A stretch of DNA of 64,000 nt, taken from positions 1 through 64,000 of the forward strand of contig DASZLX010000015.1 of NCBI GenBank assembly GCA_035552155.1. The letters are read 5' to 3'. Positions within the stretch are counted from its first letter, which is position 1. Every line of letters begins with the position of its first letter. Source of the DNA: DASXHY01 sp035552155. GTDB taxonomy: Bacteria > Verrucomicrobiota > Verrucomicrobiia > Limisphaerales > DASXHY01. A program made the position numbers and the translations under genes. Below the pieces are notes generated by a model, which saw nothing but the letters and a program-made list of their open reading frames with translations, did not search any database and was not told the origin of the DNA. Shown here one piece after another: positions 62,689 through 64,000 of this stretch.

Positions 62689-64000
62689 ATGCGCATTTTA
62701 AAAACGACACTGCTCGCCTTTTCGATATTCGCTACGCAACAACTTTTCGCCAAAGACGGCTGGACTGACCTCTTCAACGGCAAAGACCTCACCGGCTGGA
62801 CGCAAAAAACCGGCAATGCCACTTACTCCGTCGAGGACGGATGCATCGTCGGCCAGATGCATGTTCCCGGCGGCGGCACGAACAGTTTTTTGTGCACGAC
62901 CAAAGACTACGATAATTTCATCCTGGAATTGGATTTTAAGGCTGACCCGCGCCTGAATTCCGGACTCCAGATTCGCAGTGCCTATGCGAGTAAGCCTGTC
63001 TCCACCGAGTGGGAGGGCAAAACCATCCATGTTCCGCCGGGCTATGTCTACGGCTACCAGGTGGAAATTGACACCGACCTCAAGGGCAAAACATTTACCG
63101 GCGGCATTTACGACGAGCACCGCCGTGGTCATTACCTCCAGCCCGATGACGGCCCGAGTGGCCCGCACGGACATGCTTTCACCGAATGGAACCGTAAGAT
63201 CACCAATCCGGACGATTGGAACCACCTGCGCGTCGTGGCTGTCGGCGATCATATCAAAACTTATCTCAATGGCGTGCTGCGCGCGGACCTTCACGATTCG
63301 ATGTCGGCCAAAGGCTTCTTTGGCTTGCAGGTTCACAACAGCAATGAAAAAAGTTCTGACGGCGCGGAGGTTCGTTTCAAAAACATCCGCATCCAAAAAG
63401 TTTCGGCGAAGGCCGAAAAGCCCGAGCCGGCGCCGAATACTTTGACTGAAAAGGAAAAGCAGGAAGGCTGGCGCTTGTTGTGGGACGGCAAAACGATGGA
63501 TGGCTGGCAGAGCGCGATTGAGCCCGGACTGCCGGATGAAGGCTGGGAAATCAAGGATGGCGAATTGATGGTGACGAACAACAACAACGCCGAATCCCAG
63601 CACGGGGGCGATATCATCACCAAGGAACGGTTTTCAAATTTTGAACTCAAAGTGGATTTCAAAACCACGCCCGGTTGCAACAGCGGCATCAAATATTTCG
63701 TCCAGCCCAAACTGAGCGCCATCACCGGCACCGGCGCGAAAGCCCCGGTGGGCTCGGCCATCGGGCCGGAATACCAGATTCTCGATGACCTCCGGCATCC
63801 CGACGCCAAGCTGGGCCACAACGGCGACCGCACGCTGGGCTCGCTCTACGACTTGATTCCGGCGTCCAAAGACAAAAAGCCGAATTACATCGGTGAATGG
63901 AACCACGCGCTCATTATCGTGAAGGGAAATCACGTGGAGCATTGGTTGAACGGCGAAAAAATTGTCGAGTATGAGCGGGGCTCGCCGGAATTCCGACAAC
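62689..64000 (+). CDS. Secreted protein with two DUF1080 (3-keto-disaccharide hydrolase) domains, cut by window end
   Basis: 437 residues are visible from the ATG at 62689. A signal peptide (LLAFSIFATQQLFA) precedes a first DUF1080/LamG-like domain (WTDLFNGKDLTGW to about residue 225, with NSGLQIRS) and a second one (from WRLLWDGKTMDGW at about 260, with NSGIKYFV and GPEYQILDD). Related proteins bind or cleave 3-keto-glucosides after oxidation of disaccharides. Two domains in one chain is common in Verrucomicrobiota/Planctomycetota. The end lies outside the window. Confidence 0.92.
   Translation, partial: MRILKTTLLAFSIFATQQLFAKDGWTDLFNGKDLTGWTQKTGNATYSVEDGCIVGQMHVPGGGTNSFLCTTKDYDNFILELDFKADPRLNSGLQIRSAYASKPVSTEWEGKTIHVPPGYVYGYQVEIDTDLKGKTFTGGIYDEHRRGHYLQPDDGPSGPHGHAFTEWNRKITNPDDWNHLRVVAVGDHIKTYLNGVLRADLHDSMSAKGFFGLQVHNSNEKSSDGAEVRFKNIRIQKVSAKAEKPEPAPNTLTEKEKQEGWRLLWDGKTMDGWQSAIEPGLPDEGWEIKDGELMVTNNNNAESQHGGDIITKERFSNFELKVDFKTTPGCNSGIKYFVQPKLSAITGTGAKAPVGSAIGPEYQILDDLRHPDAKLGHNGDRTLGSLYDLIPASKDKKPNYIGEWNHALIIVKGNHVEHWLNGEKIVEYERGSPEFRQ

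Noticed and set aside
1..64000. Defence islands, CRISPR arrays, prophage or insertion sequences as the hidden novel system
   Set aside because: No regularly spaced repeats, transposase, integrase or phage structural genes were seen; the only defence-like item is the small toxin-antitoxin pair at 60951-61588.

Overview
The window looks like a chromosomal piece of a Verrucomicrobiota bacterium, most like soil or freshwater Pedosphaera/Limisphaerales relatives. Evidence: a prepilin-type protein with a GDAHVE-type C-terminal motif, DUF1080 (3-keto-disaccharide hydrolase) modules, very large secreted proteins built from Ig-like, LamG, DUF2341 and PA14 modules, short GC-rich REP-like hairpins between genes, and moderately GC-rich DNA throughout. 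This placement is from gene content only. I see no rRNA, tRNA, CRISPR array, insertion sequence or prophage.

Layout. (1) 1-3.3 kb, minus strand: a truncated GDSL esterase, then a phosphate set phoU > DUF47 > PiT transporter. (2) 3.6-10 kb: a secreted protein of about 2120 residues with a lectin-like part, FN3-like repeats, a PQQ-like propeller, PA14 and a di-haem cytochrome c part; then a small lipoprotein. (3) 10.7-30.4 kb: a mannose/alpha-mannan locus. It holds a sugar-porter MFS protein, a GntR/UTRA regulator, a ROK sugar kinase, a class I mannose-6-phosphate isomerase, a second paralogous GntR, a LamG protein, a pseudopilin, two GH38 alpha-mannosidases, a sulfatase and a GH92 alpha-mannosidase. 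Near-identical operator-like boxes lie upstream of the transporter, the LamG gene and the first regulator, so this reads as one regulon: polymer trimming outside the cytoplasm, then uptake, phosphorylation and isomerisation to fructose-6-phosphate. (4) 30.5-32.3 kb: a divergent NmrA-like/LysR pair. (5) 32.5-43.8 kb: nitrate assimilation in two transcription units. The first is narK, a DmsB-DmsC fusion, nasA and a MOSC protein. The second is nirA, an outer-membrane barrel and a CysJ-like diflavin reductase. Both units carry a sigma-54-like promoter with the same palindrome 56-58 nt upstream. (6) 43.8-52 kb: a 1674-residue secreted double phosphatase, a GH16 glucanase, a duplicated PpiC/SurA-type foldase and a ferritin-like protein. 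(7) 52.6-62.6 kb: a PH-like protein, an MFS exporter, a diguanylate cyclase, an RluA pseudouridine synthase, arginine genes argF, argD and argB, an O-methyltransferase, a Phd/VapC-type toxin-antitoxin pair abutting argB, and an SMP-30-like lactonase. (8) 62.7-64 kb: a double DUF1080 protein cut by the window end.

The two most interesting systems are the GntR-controlled mannan regulon with its dual regulators, and the nitrate cluster that pairs a cytoplasmic-type nitrate reductase with a DmsBC-type quinol module and an apparent sigma-54 regulon. All functions are inferred from motifs, length and context; no database search was possible.
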